A stretch of DNA of 64,000 nucleotides from Novosphingobium album (ex Hu et al. 2023) (GTDB taxonomy: Bacteria; Pseudomonadota; Alphaproteobacteria; Sphingomonadales; Sphingomonadaceae), in contig NZ_JALHLE010000024.1 in NCBI RefSeq assembly GCF_022832385.1, positions 1-64,000 on the forward strand, written 5' to 3'. The position numbers and the translations under genes were made by a program. Positions 10,085 through 18,824 of this stretch are shown piece after piece. The notes below the pieces were generated by a model. It was not told where the DNA came from, searched no databases, and worked only from the letters and a program-made list of their open reading frames with translations. The stretch's first letter is position 1, and each line of letters starts with the position of its first letter.

Positions 10085-10147
10085 TTGGTCAAAGGACGGT
10101 AAAGGAGAGCATTACACTTCTTTGACCAAGTTTAATGCAATCGTTAA
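10085..10147. promoter_or_regulatory. Inverted repeat and CtrA-like site between the sciP unit and mnmA
   Basis: Two elements lie in the divergent intergenic region. A perfect 10-base inverted repeat, TTGGTCAAAG (10085-10094) and CTTTGACCAA (10120-10129), is separated by 25 bases. Just beyond it, TTAA (10132-10135) and TTAAC (10144-10148) are spaced by eight bases, one more than the CtrA consensus TTAA-N7-TTAA. Both could act on the leftward sciP promoter. Function is inferred from position and resemblance only. Confidence 0.4.
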
Positions 10148-10216
10148 CTGCCTCGCCCGTCACGCCGGTGCCGTTCTGTGTAGGAAAGCGGCGCTGTCGG
10201 CTGTATGGGGCGCCTC

Positions 10217-11380
10217 ATGAGCCTCCCGTTCCACCTGCCTGCCGGTTTTGATCCGGTCAAATTGTGGCAATTGCCCGGACCACTGTCCGAAAGCCGCATC
10301 GTTGTCGCCATGTCGGGCGGCGTCGACAGTTCGGTCGTTGCCGCGCTCGCTGCCGCCAGCGGCGCGGAAGTGATCGGCGTGACCTTGCAGCTTTACGACT
10401 ATGGCGCCGCGACCGGCCGCAAGGGTGCCTGCTGCGCGGGCGACGACATCCGCGATGCGCGGGCCGTCGCCGATCGTCTCGGCATCGCGCATTACGTGTT
10501 CGACCACGAGAGCAGCTTTCGCGAGGAAGTGGTCGAACGCTTTGCCGACGATTACCTCTCCGGCCGCACCCCGATTCCCTGCATCCGCTGCAACATGGGT
10601 CCCAAGTTCACCGACCTGCTGGCCATGGCTCGCGAACTGGGCGCCGATTGCCTCGCCACCGGTCACTACGTGCGCCGCGTGACGGGGCATGCCGGGCCTG
10701 AACTGCACCGCGCCACCGATCCGGCCCGCGACCAGAGCTATTTTCTTTACGGCACGACCGAGGAACAGCTGGAGTTCCTCCGCTTCCCGCTCGGCGGTCT
10801 GCCCAAGACCGAAACCCGCCACCTCGCCGAGCTGGCGGGCCTGCGCGTGGCGGACAAGCCCGACAGCCAGGACATCTGCTTCGTGCCCGACGGCGACTAT
10901 GCCAAGGTCGTTCGCTCGGTGCGCCCCGAAGGCGAAGCACCGGGCGAAATCGTCCACGCCGAGAGCGGCGAGATCCTGGGCACGCATCGCGGCGTGATCC
11001 ACTATACCGTCGGCCAGCGCCGCGGGCTCGAGATCGGCGGCCAGCCGGAGCCGCTCTACGTCACCCGCATCGATGCCGAAACGCGCCGCGTCCTTGTCGG
11101 CGCGCGACGCCTTCTCGCCACAGCTTCGGCCCGAATTGCCGAGACCAACCGCATCGGCCCTCTGCCGGATGGGCTGCTCACGGCCAAAGTGCGCTCGCTG
11201 GCAAAGCCCGTGCCCGTCACGCTCGAAGGCCCGCTGGGAGATGGTGCTGAAGCGGTGATCCGTTTCGCCCAGCCCGAATATGGCGTCGCGCCCGGTCAGG
11301 CGGCGGTGATCTACGCCGGCGAGCGCGTGGTCGGCGGCGGCTGGATCGAAGAAACCACCCCCTGGGAGAACCCCGCCTGA
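10217..11380 (+). CDS. mnmA: tRNA-specific 2-thiouridylase MnmA
   Basis: 387 residues from the ATG at 10217 (an in-frame ATG at 10205 adds four). It contains the PP-loop SGGVDSS near residue 35, the ATP pocket, the first catalytic cysteine in IPCIRCN (~Cys125), and the second in [11 protein letters not shown] (~Cys221), followed by the beta-barrel C-terminal domain. The enzyme thiolates U34 of tRNA Lys, Glu and Gln using sulfur relayed from a cysteine desulfurase. Its stop overlaps the next ATG by one base. It is transcribed away from the sciP unit. Confidence 0.97.
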   Translation: MSLPFHLPAGFDPVKLWQLPGPLSESRIVVAMSGGVDSSVVAALAAASGAEVIGVTLQLYDYGAATGRKGACCAGDDIRDARAVADRLGIAHYVFDHESSFREEVVERFADDYLSGRTPIPCIRCNMGPKFTDLLAMARELGADCLATGHYVRRVTGHAGPELHRATDPARDQSYFLYGTTEEQLEFLRFPLGGLPKTETRHLAELAGLRVADKPDSQDICFVPDGDYAKVVRSVRPEGEAPGEIVHAESGEILGTHRGVIHYTVGQRRGLEIGGQPEPLYVTRIDAETRRVLVGARRLLATASARIAETNRIGPLPDGLLTAKVRSLAKPVPVTLEGPLGDGAEAVIRFAQPEYGVAPGQAAVIYAGERVVGGGWIEETTPWENPA

Positions 11381-12075
11381 TGAAAACGATCGGACTGATC
11401 GGCGGCATGAGCTGGGAAAGCTCGGCAGAATATTACCGCATCATCAATCAGGCGGTGCGCGCCCGCCTCGGCCCCGAGGCTTCGGCGCAATGCCTGCTAT
11501 GGTCGTTCGACTTCGCGGAAATCGCGGCGCTCCAGCGCGCGGGCGACTGGCAGGCCCTGACCAGGAAGATGATCGATGCCGCGCGGCGGCTGGAGGCAGG
11601 CGGGGCGGACATGCTGCTGATCTGCACCAACACCATGCACCGTATGGCCAGCGAAGTGCAGGACGCGGTTCCGCTTCCCCTGCTGCACATCGCCGATGCC
11701 ACCGGTGCCGCAATAGCCGAACGGCAGCTGGACCGGGTCGCTCTGCTCGGCACCGCCTTCACGATGGAACAGCCCTTTTACCGGGAACGCCTGCGCGAAC
11801 GGTTCGGGCTCGACGTCCTCGTACCCGATGAAACGGACCGCGCCACAGTGCACCGGATCATCTACGAGGAACTGATCGCGGGTCGGATCGAACCGGCCTC
11901 GCGGCAGGCTTACCGCGAGGTGATCGCCCGGCTGGTGGAACGCGGCGCGCAGGGGGCAATCCTGGGCTGCACCGAGATCCCGCTGCTGGTTTCGGACGAA
12001 GACGCAGCGGTGCCGCTCTTCGACACAACGCGGCTTCACGCCGAAGCCGCTGTCGCCGCCGCGCTGGACAGCTAG
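11380..12075 (+). CDS. Aspartate/glutamate racemase family protein
   Basis: 231 residues, usual for the Asp/Glu/hydantoin racemase family. It opens with KTIGLIGGMSWESSAEYY, a strong signature. The two catalytic cysteines are visible in LICTNTMHRMA and AILGCTEIPLLV. Relatives such as YgeA act as PLP-independent amino-acid racemases with varied substrates, so the exact amino acid is uncertain. It overlaps the mnmA stop (TGATG) and is therefore coupled to it, although no functional link is obvious. Confidence 0.88.
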   Translation: MKTIGLIGGMSWESSAEYYRIINQAVRARLGPEASAQCLLWSFDFAEIAALQRAGDWQALTRKMIDAARRLEAGGADMLLICTNTMHRMASEVQDAVPLPLLHIADATGAAIAERQLDRVALLGTAFTMEQPFYRERLRERFGLDVLVPDETDRATVHRIIYEELIAGRIEPASRQAYREVIARLVERGAQGAILGCTEIPLLVSDEDAAVPLFDTTRLHAEAAVAAALDS

Positions 12076-12115
12076 CGGGCGGCCGCTTCCCCCGGCACAC
12101 CCGCCTGCCACGCCA

Positions 12116-13009
12116 CTATTGCACCCCCAGAAACGGCACCGGCCCGCTGCCGCTGTAAGTCGGCAGCTTGCCGTCCCACTTCTCGACCGCGCGCAGCTTC
12201 ACGATCTCCGGGTTGGTGCGGATCGCTTCGGCTTCCACCTGAATCGCCTTGGCATCGCCCTGCGCCTTGGCGACGCGCGCCTCGGCATCGGCCTTTGCCG
12301 TCGCGACATTGGCCTGTGCGGCAAGCGCGGCCTGTTCGTTGGCGATCTTGGCGTTGATCTGCTCGAGCACCTGCCTGGGCACGACGATATTGCCGGCCCA
12401 GTAGACCTGCTCCACCTGCAACCCGACCGGCGCGAAGAAGGCTTCCACTCGTTTCTGCGCGGTCTGGATCAGCTCCGCCTTGTGGTCGCCGTAGATCTGC
12501 TCGACGCCGAGTTGCGCCGCGCGCTCGACGATGGCATTGCGGATCGCGTTGCGCAGAGGGCCAGCGATAATCTGGTCCATGTCCGTGCGATAACGCTGGA
12601 ACAGGATCGCCGCGCGCGCGGGATCGACGTGATAGCTCACCGCGACGTCGGCCGAGAGCGACAGGCCGTTCTTGTCCTGAAAGGTGAAGCTCTCGTCGAT
12701 CGGGCTCTGCTCGGTAGGATTGGCCGTCCAGGTATAGGTGCGGGTGAACACCGGATACTCGTAGATATGCGTTCCTGGCGGCGCGAGATACCAGCCCACG
12801 CCGAGCGAATCCGGCGAGACGCCGCCCGCGATGTTGTTCACGCGAATGCCGACATTGCCCGGCTCCACGCGGGCCAGCGAGGTCGAAGCCAGCAGGCCCA
12901 CGGCGACAAGCCCGGCCACCCATCCGGCCCGGCCGGGAAAGTGCCGCATCGCCCGGCCCAGCCTGGACAACGCGCCTCGGCGCGGATTCTCACTGTCGAG
13001 ATAGCTCAT
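12116..13009 (-). CDS. SPFH / Band 7 (prohibitin-like) membrane protein
   Basis: 297 residues from the ATG at 13009, which has GGAG at a proper distance; an ATG six bases earlier is too close to it. A membrane segment (AGWVAGLVAVGLLAST) is followed by the Band 7 domain (VEPGNVGIRVNNIAGGV onward) and then an Ala/Glu/Lys-rich coiled coil (AALAAQANVATAKADAEARV). Prohibitin-like proteins form ring assemblies on membranes and often modulate FtsH-type proteolysis or lipid domains; no partner gene is adjacent. It converges on the racemase gene. Confidence 0.88.
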   Translation of the reverse strand: MSYLDSENPRRGALSRLGRAMRHFPGRAGWVAGLVAVGLLASTSLARVEPGNVGIRVNNIAGGVSPDSLGVGWYLAPPGTHIYEYPVFTRTYTWTANPTEQSPIDESFTFQDKNGLSLSADVAVSYHVDPARAAILFQRYRTDMDQIIAGPLRNAIRNAIVERAAQLGVEQIYGDHKAELIQTAQKRVEAFFAPVGLQVEQVYWAGNIVVPRQVLEQINAKIANEQAALAAQANVATAKADAEARVAKAQGDAKAIQVEAEAIRTNPEIVKLRAVEKWDGKLPTYSGSGPVPFLGVQ

Positions 13010-13402
13010 TGTCATTCTCCATTCGGGGGAGAAGCGCTCCCCTGCCGTTGCCGACGGGCGGCACGCGAACGGGCATCCGGCAGACAGCCGGGTCCGGCCT
13101 TACGATGAAGGCATCATTGCTGGTGGGGTTTCGGGGTCGAGGGATGCGCGGGATGCCCGAAAGGGGCACCGCGCAGGCGCAGGACGACGAAAGCGACAGC
13201 CAAAATCACGTCGTGCAGAAGGGCTCATGCCCTCACGCACCGGACCTAAAGCTCAAGCCAGAACGCCGTTACACCTGCTCCTTTGCATGCCGGATGCATG
13301 CCTTACCGTTTCGACATGGGGAATTTACCAGCCCCCGCCCCCCGCGCAAGGAAAACCGGATGTGGCGTTGCCGATTTCCGGTGCGGCCGTGCGGCGAGGC
13401 GC
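13010..13402. other. Intergenic region without an identifiable gene
   Basis: About 390 bases between the SPFH gene and the end of the small cysteine-containing protein. Open frames here are short or end in low-complexity Arg/Pro sequence typical of GC-rich noncoding frames. I see no clear terminator, tRNA-like fold or repeat. The part next to 13010 must hold the SPFH promoter. Confidence 0.5.
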
Positions 13403-13774
13403 TTACTCGTCCCAGGGTTCGAGCTGGCAGCCGGTCTTTTCGCTGAATACCGCGCTCTGGTGCGCCAGCAAGGGCAGTCCGGCACTGACCGTTTTCGTGG
13501 CCGGATCGTCCGACAGCGAAACGAGCCCAGCAACGCGCCCGAGACCGGCTGCCTTGAGATCGCCCTCGCAGCTCTTGAACGGCCTCTGTGAGACATAGCG
13601 GCACACGCAACCGACACGCGCGCCATAAGCCGCGCCAACGAGCGCCTTTTCATGCAGACCGCGCCAGTTCCAGCCGAGAAGTGCCAGCGCCGCCACGATA
13701 GTCAGCAAAATCAGGTTGCGAAGCCAGCGCGAAGGCTGGCGCGTGCGGTAAGACACGGCCTGTTTGTCCCCCAT
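13403..13774 (-). CDS. Small single-pass protein with cysteine motif, unknown function
   Basis: About 123 residues from the ATG at 13774 (an ATG at 13798 adds eight). A Gln/Arg-rich start precedes one hydrophobic segment (NLILLTIVAALALLGWNW), then a predicted exported part with GCVCRYVSQRPFKSCEGD and a late Cys in KTGCQLEPWDE, suggesting disulfides outside the cytoplasm. I do not recognise a named family. It is divergent from the serine-hydrolase-like gene, with 56 bases between the chosen starts. That hydrolase is also exported, so the two may act in the same compartment. Confidence 0.65.
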   Translation of the reverse strand: MGDKQAVSYRTRQPSRWLRNLILLTIVAALALLGWNWRGLHEKALVGAAYGARVGCVCRYVSQRPFKSCEGDLKAAGLGRVAGLVSLSDDPATKTVSAGLPLLAHQSAVFSEKTGCQLEPWDE

Positions 13775-13830
13775 AGGCCATTTTCCGGGTGTTGCCATTC
13801 GCTCGCGCCTCGCACATCACACCGCGCGTC

Positions 13831-14979
13831 ATGCCGGTGCGCCGCCTTCCCCATATCCTCGCCCTGCTCGCGCTGCCAACCCTGTGGGGCTGTGGACAGT
13901 CCGCGCCCGAAGGCCCACCCCCACCGAGCAATGCTTCGATTGCCGCGATCAAGGACGATGGCGGTGCCCCGCAAGTGCCGCTGGCCCGCGCCATCGACGC
14001 GCTGTTCGATGCGGAGAGCGTCGGCAAGACCGAAGCGCTGGTGATCATGAAACGCGGTTCGGTGATCTCCGAACGCTATGGCGAGGGCATCACCGCGAAA
14101 ACGCGCCTGCCCGGCTGGAGCATGGGCCAGTGCGTGACCGCGCTGATGATCGGCCAGCTCGTCAGCGACGGACGCCTGCGCCTCAACGAATCGGCCCCGG
14201 TGCCCGACTGGCAACGCCCGGGCGACCCGCGCGGCGTGATCACGCTCAAACAGTTGCTGCAAATGCGCTCCGGCCTGCGCCACGAAGAAAACCCGGTGTT
14301 CGGTGACGGCGCAGAGCCCCCCCAATCCGACCGCATGCGCATGCTGTTCCTTGACGGGCGCGACGACATGGCGGCCTATGCCGAAGCCCAGCCGCTCGAG
14401 GCCCCGGCCGGACAGATATTCGAGAATTCCTCGGCTACGGCCATCATCCTCTCGGACCTTGCCGCGCGCGTGCTGGCGCCCGACCGCGATCCCGGCCGCC
14501 GCCGGGATGCCGTGAACGCCTATCTGAAGAACCGCGTGCTCGGCCCCATCGGCATGGTTTCGACACTGGTGGGATACGACCGGGCCGGCACCATGATCGG
14601 CGCCGGGATGGTCCACGCCAGTGCCCGCGACTGGGCGAAGCTGGGCGAGTTCCTGCGCCACACCGGTTCGGTAAGGGGCGCTCAGATCCTGCCGCGCCGC
14701 TGGGTTCAGTTCATGCTGGCGCCAAGCCCGCGCAACGAAGGCTACGGCGCGGGTGTATGGCTCAACAAGGCGCCGCCGGGAGACGATGCCCGCCTCTACC
14801 CCAATACGCTTCCCTCCAGTGTCTTCGGCTGCCTGGGCGAGTACGGGCAATATGTGATCGGCTCACCGGACCAGCTTCTCACCGTGGTGCGGCTGGGAGA
14901 GAGTGACGCGACCCAACAGCGCGTGCTGCACCAGCGGCTGGGAGAGCTGGTGGCACTTTTCCCGGGCGGGAAAGAGTAG
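13831..14979 (+). CDS. Serine-hydrolase-like lipoprotein (beta-lactamase class C fold), catalytic residues altered
   Basis: 382 residues from the ATG at 13831, which starts a lipoprotein signal ending in a lipobox-like LWGCGQ. The fold is beta-lactamase/transpeptidase-like: LKQLLQMRSGLRHEE, 'GPIGMVSTLVGYDRAG' and 'YGAGVWLN' are family landmarks. The nucleophile motif reads Ser97-Met-Gly-Gln100 where SxxK is required, and the tyrosine motif position reads Asn199-Ser-Ser. Both general-base residues therefore appear to be missing. It may be a non-catalytic binding protein. The ATG at 13789 would destroy the signal peptide. Confidence 0.82.
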   Translation: MPVRRLPHILALLALPTLWGCGQSAPEGPPPPSNASIAAIKDDGGAPQVPLARAIDALFDAESVGKTEALVIMKRGSVISERYGEGITAKTRLPGWSMGQCVTALMIGQLVSDGRLRLNESAPVPDWQRPGDPRGVITLKQLLQMRSGLRHEENPVFGDGAEPPQSDRMRMLFLDGRDDMAAYAEAQPLEAPAGQIFENSSATAIILSDLAARVLAPDRDPGRRRDAVNAYLKNRVLGPIGMVSTLVGYDRAGTMIGAGMVHASARDWAKLGEFLRHTGSVRGAQILPRRWVQFMLAPSPRNEGYGAGVWLNKAPPGDDARLYPNTLPSSVFGCLGEYGQYVIGSPDQLLTVVRLGESDATQQRVLHQRLGELVALFPGGKE

Positions 14980-14984
14980 GCGCG

Positions 14985-15917
14985 CTACTCCGCCGTTCCC
15001 ACGTGGATCGGCGGCAGCACATTCTTGCCGGCATTGCCCCGTTCGTCGACAAGTCCGTCAGGATCGGTGTGAATCAGAACTTCAACATCAGGGAACTCGG
15101 CATGGATGCGCGCTTCGATGTCGTCCATGACCCGGTGCGCCTGCCGCACGGTCATCTTGGGATCAACCCAGATGTGGAACTGTACGAAATCCTTGTTGCC
15201 TGACGTGCGCGTGCGCAGGTCATGCACGCCGCTGATGTCCGGATAACGGGCAAGTACCTGCAGGAAGCGCGCCTTCTTCTCCGCCGGCCACTCATGGTCC
15301 ATGAGTTGCTCGAGCACCTGTTTCGACGCGCCCCATGCGCCCCAGCCCAGCCACGCCGCGATGCCCAGACCGAACAGCGGATCGGCTCCCTTGAGCCCGG
15401 CGTACTGGTCCAGCGCCAGTGCCGCGATCACCGCGAGATTGAGCAGCAGGTCCGACTGGTAATGCACGTTGTCGGTGGTGATCGCGAGGCTGCCGGTCTT
15501 GCGGATGACATGGCGCTGCCAGGCCAGCAGCGCGAAAGTCACCACGATCGCCGCCACGGAAACGCCAATGCCTTGCGCCGCGGCTTCGACCCGGTGGCCG
15601 GCCAGGAACTGTTCTACCGCACGGCTGGCGATACCCAGGGCCGAAATGCAGATGAGCACGATCTGGAACAAGGCCGCGATCGCCTCCGCCTTGCCATGAC
15701 CGAAGCGGTGCTTGTCGTCGGCGGGCTGCGCGGCAATCCATACGCCGAGCAAAGTCGCAAGGCTGGCGACGAGATCGAGCACGGTATCGGCAAGACTGCC
15801 GAGCATCGCCGTCGATCCGGTCGACCACGCCGCCCAGCCCTTGATGCCCAGAAGCAACGTCGCTGCGGAAATGCTGGCAAACGCCGCGCTGCGATTGAGA
15901 TGTCCGTGTTCGGTCAT
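14985..15917 (-). CDS. Cation diffusion facilitator (FieF/YiiP-like)
   Basis: 310 residues from the ATG at 15917. It has six membrane segments. The TM2 metal ligands Asp44 and Asp48 are in SLADTVLD, and the TM5 ligands His152 and Asp156 are in VHYQSDLL, giving the D-D-H-D site of zinc/iron exporters. The cytoplasmic C-terminal domain contains HDLRTRTSG and a histidine-bearing MDDIEARIHAEFP. It exports Zn(II), Fe(II) or Cd(II) by proton antiport. It lies 10 bases after the pdxH stop, in the same unit, and converges on the hydrolase gene. Confidence 0.93.
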   Translation of the reverse strand: MTEHGHLNRSAAFASISAATLLLGIKGWAAWSTGSTAMLGSLADTVLDLVASLATLLGVWIAAQPADDKHRFGHGKAEAIAALFQIVLICISALGIASRAVEQFLAGHRVEAAAQGIGVSVAAIVVTFALLAWQRHVIRKTGSLAITTDNVHYQSDLLLNLAVIAALALDQYAGLKGADPLFGLGIAAWLGWGAWGASKQVLEQLMDHEWPAEKKARFLQVLARYPDISGVHDLRTRTSGNKDFVQFHIWVDPKMTVRQAHRVMDDIEARIHAEFPDVEVLIHTDPDGLVDERGNAGKNVLPPIHVGTAE

Positions 15918-15927
15918 GCCACCCCGC

Positions 15928-16539
15928 TCACGGATAGAGCAGCGTGCTGGACCAGCCGCCGTCCGTATCGCGCATGAAGCGGCGCCGTTCGTGCAGGCGA
16001 TGCAACCGGTCCTGCCAGAATTCGATGGCGGCAGGCACGACGCGATAGCCGCCCCAGTGACCGGGCCGTTCCACGTCCTTGCCCTCGAACCGGTCGCGCG
16101 CTTCCTCGTAACGGGCAAGGAACGTCTCGCGACTGTCGAGCGGGGCAGACTGGTCGGATGCCACCGCGCCAATCTGCGAATCACGCGCCCGCGAATGGAA
16201 ATAGGCGTCGGCCTCTTCCTGCGTTACCGGCTGGAGATGGCCTTCAATGCGGATCTGGCGGCGCAGGCTTTTCCAGTGGAACAGCAGCGCCACGTTCGGA
16301 TTCGCGGCAATCTCGCGCCCTTTGCGCGAACGGCCGTTCGTATAGAATACGAAGCCATCCGGCCCGTAACCCTTGAGCAGCACCATGCGCACCGACGGGA
16401 ACCCGTCCGGCGTGGCCGTGGCCAGAGCCATCGCATTGGAATCGTTAAGCTCGGTCGCCCGCGCCTCGTCATACCAGACCTTGAACAGGCCGAACGGATC
16501 GCCATGCGGGACGACTTCGCGCGCGAGTTCAGTTTCCAT
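15928..16539 (-). CDS. pdxH: Pyridoxamine 5'-phosphate oxidase
   Basis: 203 residues from the ATG at 16539; the upstream extension of the frame is not protein-like. It contains NAMALATATPDGFPSVRMVL, the FMN-binding 'FYTNGRSRKGREIAANP', and the C-terminal signature HRLHERRRFMRD followed by Trp-Ser-Ser and a terminal Pro, as in PdxH. It oxidises pyridoxamine or pyridoxine 5'-phosphate to pyridoxal phosphate using FMN and oxygen. It is the first gene of a two-gene leftward unit with the cation exporter. Confidence 0.96.
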   Translation of the reverse strand: METELAREVVPHGDPFGLFKVWYDEARATELNDSNAMALATATPDGFPSVRMVLLKGYGPDGFVFYTNGRSRKGREIAANPNVALLFHWKSLRRQIRIEGHLQPVTQEEADAYFHSRARDSQIGAVASDQSAPLDSRETFLARYEEARDRFEGKDVERPGHWGGYRVVPAAIEFWQDRLHRLHERRRFMRDTDGGWSSTLLYP

Positions 16540-16761
16540 GGCGATATCCTGATGCGACTGACACGTTTGACACTGTCCTAAACTGAAAGAACCGGAGGAT
16601 CGCTGCCCTGCCGCGAACCGCCACCCGGCACCTTGATCCGGGACAATTCGCGGGCACTCCAAAAGACATAGTGCAGGGATAGCCTTCAGGGCCCATGTAG
16701 GAAAGCGAACTCGCACACACAACTTGCCGTAGACGGCGGAGACACCTAGCTAAGCGTCATC

Positions 16762-17700
16762 ATGGCAGCAGATCCTTACACCATCCTGGGCGTACCGCGC
16801 GGCGCAAGCGAAAAGGACATCAAGTCCGCCTATCGTAAGCTCGCGAAGGAACTCCATCCCGATACCAACAAGGACAACCCCAAGGCGGCGGAGCGCTTTT
16901 CCGACGTGACCCGCGCCTATGACCTGCTGTCCGACAAGGGCAAGCGGGCACAATTCGACCGCGGCGAAATCGACGCTGACGGCAATCCGACCATGCCGTT
17001 CGGCGGCGGCGGCAGCTATGGCGCCGGTTTCGGCGGCGGTGGCGGCCAACGCGGATTCTCGGGCGGATTCGGCGGCAACGAGGGGATCGACCTCGAAGAC
17101 CTGTTCGGAGGCATCTTCGGCGGAGCCGGCGCACGCGGGCCCGGTGGCATGGGAGGAATGGGCGGCGCGCGCGCGGCTCCGCGCGGCGCCAATGTCAACT
17201 ATCGCCTCTCGGTGCCGCTGACCGATGCGGCCGAGCGCAAGGACCAGCGCATCACTCTTTCCGATGGCAAGACCATCGACCTCAAGCTGCCCGCAGGCGT
17301 CGAGGACGGCACCCAGATGCGCCTCACGGGCAAGGGAGAGCCCGGTCCCGGCGGCCCCGGCGACGCGCTGATCACGATCCAGATCCAGCCGCACGCTTTC
17401 TTCAAGCAGGACGGTGACGACCTGCGGCTCGACCTGCCCATCACGCTCGACGAGGCGCTGAACGGCGCCAAGGTCAAGGCGCCGACAGCCTCGGGCGCCG
17501 TCATGCTCTCTGTGCCGCCCGGCTCCAGTTCGGGCAAGGTCCTGCGCCTCAAGGGCAAGGGGATGAGCCGCAAGAACGGCTCGCGGGGCGACCAGCTGAT
17601 CTCGCTGGAAATCGTCCTGCCCGACCATGACGAGGACCTGGCGAAGCGGCTGGAAGGCTGGACCGACAATCGGGACGTGCGCGGCAAGCTGGGCGGCTGA
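16762..17700 (+). CDS. DnaJ-class cochaperone without zinc finger (CbpA-like)
   Basis: 312 residues. The J domain at 1-70 has [17 protein letters not shown] and the HPD triad in [10 protein letters not shown] Gly/Phe-rich linker follows, with runs of glycine around residues 80-145. The two C-terminal substrate-binding beta domains end the protein. The four CxxCxGxG zinc repeats of DnaJ are absent, placing it with CbpA/type II J proteins that stimulate DnaK ATPase. The following YihY gene is 65 bases downstream. Confidence 0.93.
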   Translation: MAADPYTILGVPRGASEKDIKSAYRKLAKELHPDTNKDNPKAAERFSDVTRAYDLLSDKGKRAQFDRGEIDADGNPTMPFGGGGSYGAGFGGGGGQRGFSGGFGGNEGIDLEDLFGGIFGGAGARGPGGMGGMGGARAAPRGANVNYRLSVPLTDAAERKDQRITLSDGKTIDLKLPAGVEDGTQMRLTGKGEPGPGGPGDALITIQIQPHAFFKQDGDDLRLDLPITLDEALNGAKVKAPTASGAVMLSVPPGSSSGKVLRLKGKGMSRKNGSRGDQLISLEIVLPDHDEDLAKRLEGWTDNRDVRGKLGG

Positions 17701-17765
17701 TCCTCCTGCCCCGCGCATTTCCGCAACCGGTAGCCCGATGCGGACGGTGACCTCACAAGCGAACA

Positions 17766-18824
17766 GTGCAAATTGAACACATCGCGTCCAGCGCCTATGA
17801 CCGGCCCGTGCATGCCGATCCGCCAATGAAGCCCGCCGGTCCTCCCGACCTTTCTCCCGAAGGACGGCGGCGTGAAGCCTTGTTGGAGCGCGAGGGACTG
17901 CGGCAGCGGATCAGGCGGCGGGCAGGTCCGGGCTCGCACGTCTTCGCTGTTGTCATGCGGGTCGCGGGCGGGGCCTGGAAGGACGGGTTCATCCACGCCG
18001 GCAATCTCGCCTACATGACACTGCTGGCCCTGTTCCCCTTTTTCATCGCTTTGGCGGCCATCTTTTCGGCGATCGGCGAGAAGGCGCGGCTCGACGCCTC
18101 GATCGATGCGGTGCTGCGCGCCATGCCGCCGCGCGTGGCCGAAGTGCTGGGGCCGGTTGCGCATGACGTCGTGGCAGCACGGCACGGCTGGCTGCTGTGG
18201 ATCGGCGGCCTGTTCGGCCTGTGGACCGCGACCAGCCTGATCGAGACGATCCGCGACATCCTCCACCGCGCCTATGGCACCAGCAAACGGCAGCGCTACT
18301 GGCGTTACCGTCTGTTCTCCACCGGGCTGATCTTCGGCGCGGTGCTGCTGCTGCTGATCTCGCTGTCCTCACAAGTGCTGATCGCGGCGATGCAGGCGAT
18401 CATCTTCGCCCTGTTCCCGCAGTTCGACACGCTTTCCGACCAGATCGCCGTTTCCGGAATGATCAGCGCAGGCGCCCTGTTCGGCTCGATCTACATGCTG
18501 TTCTACCTGCTGACGCCAGCCGAATACCAGACCCGGATCTATCCGAAGTGGCCGGGAGCGGCGCTTGTGACAGCATGGTGGCTGCTGGTAGCCTTCGCGC
18601 TGCCCAAGGTGCTTCACAACTTTTTCGTCTACGATCTGACCTACGGAAGCCTTGCCGGAGTGATGATCGCGCTTTTCTTTTTCTGGCTGGTAGGCTTAGG
18701 GATGGTGGTGGGCGCCGAACTCAACGCGGCGCTCGCGGAATCGCCTGAAGAGAGGGACATGTTCAGGCGGTCCACTGCGGCCTCGGGGCCGAATGATAAC
18801 GAAACACGGGAAGAACACGAATGA
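17766..18824 (+). CDS. YihY/UPF0761 (BrkB) family membrane protein
   Basis: 352 residues if the GTG at 17766 is used; the ATG at 17826 is an equally weak alternative, since neither has a good ribosome-binding site. Six membrane segments are visible, starting with the family motif AGNLAYMTLLALFPFFIALAAIF and including 'SLIETIRDILHRAYG' and 'YDLTYGSLAGVMIALFFFWLVG'. The family was once called ribonuclease BN, which was an error; its function is undefined. Its TGA overlaps the fabI ATG (ATGA), so fabI depends on translation through this gene. Confidence 0.88.
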   Translation: MQIEHIASSAYDRPVHADPPMKPAGPPDLSPEGRRREALLEREGLRQRIRRRAGPGSHVFAVVMRVAGGAWKDGFIHAGNLAYMTLLALFPFFIALAAIFSAIGEKARLDASIDAVLRAMPPRVAEVLGPVAHDVVAARHGWLLWIGGLFGLWTATSLIETIRDILHRAYGTSKRQRYWRYRLFSTGLIFGAVLLLLISLSSQVLIAAMQAIIFALFPQFDTLSDQIAVSGMISAGALFGSIYMLFYLLTPAEYQTRIYPKWPGAALVTAWWLLVAFALPKVLHNFFVYDLTYGSLAGVMIALFFFWLVGLGMVVGAELNAALAESPEERDMFRRSTAASGPNDNETREEHE

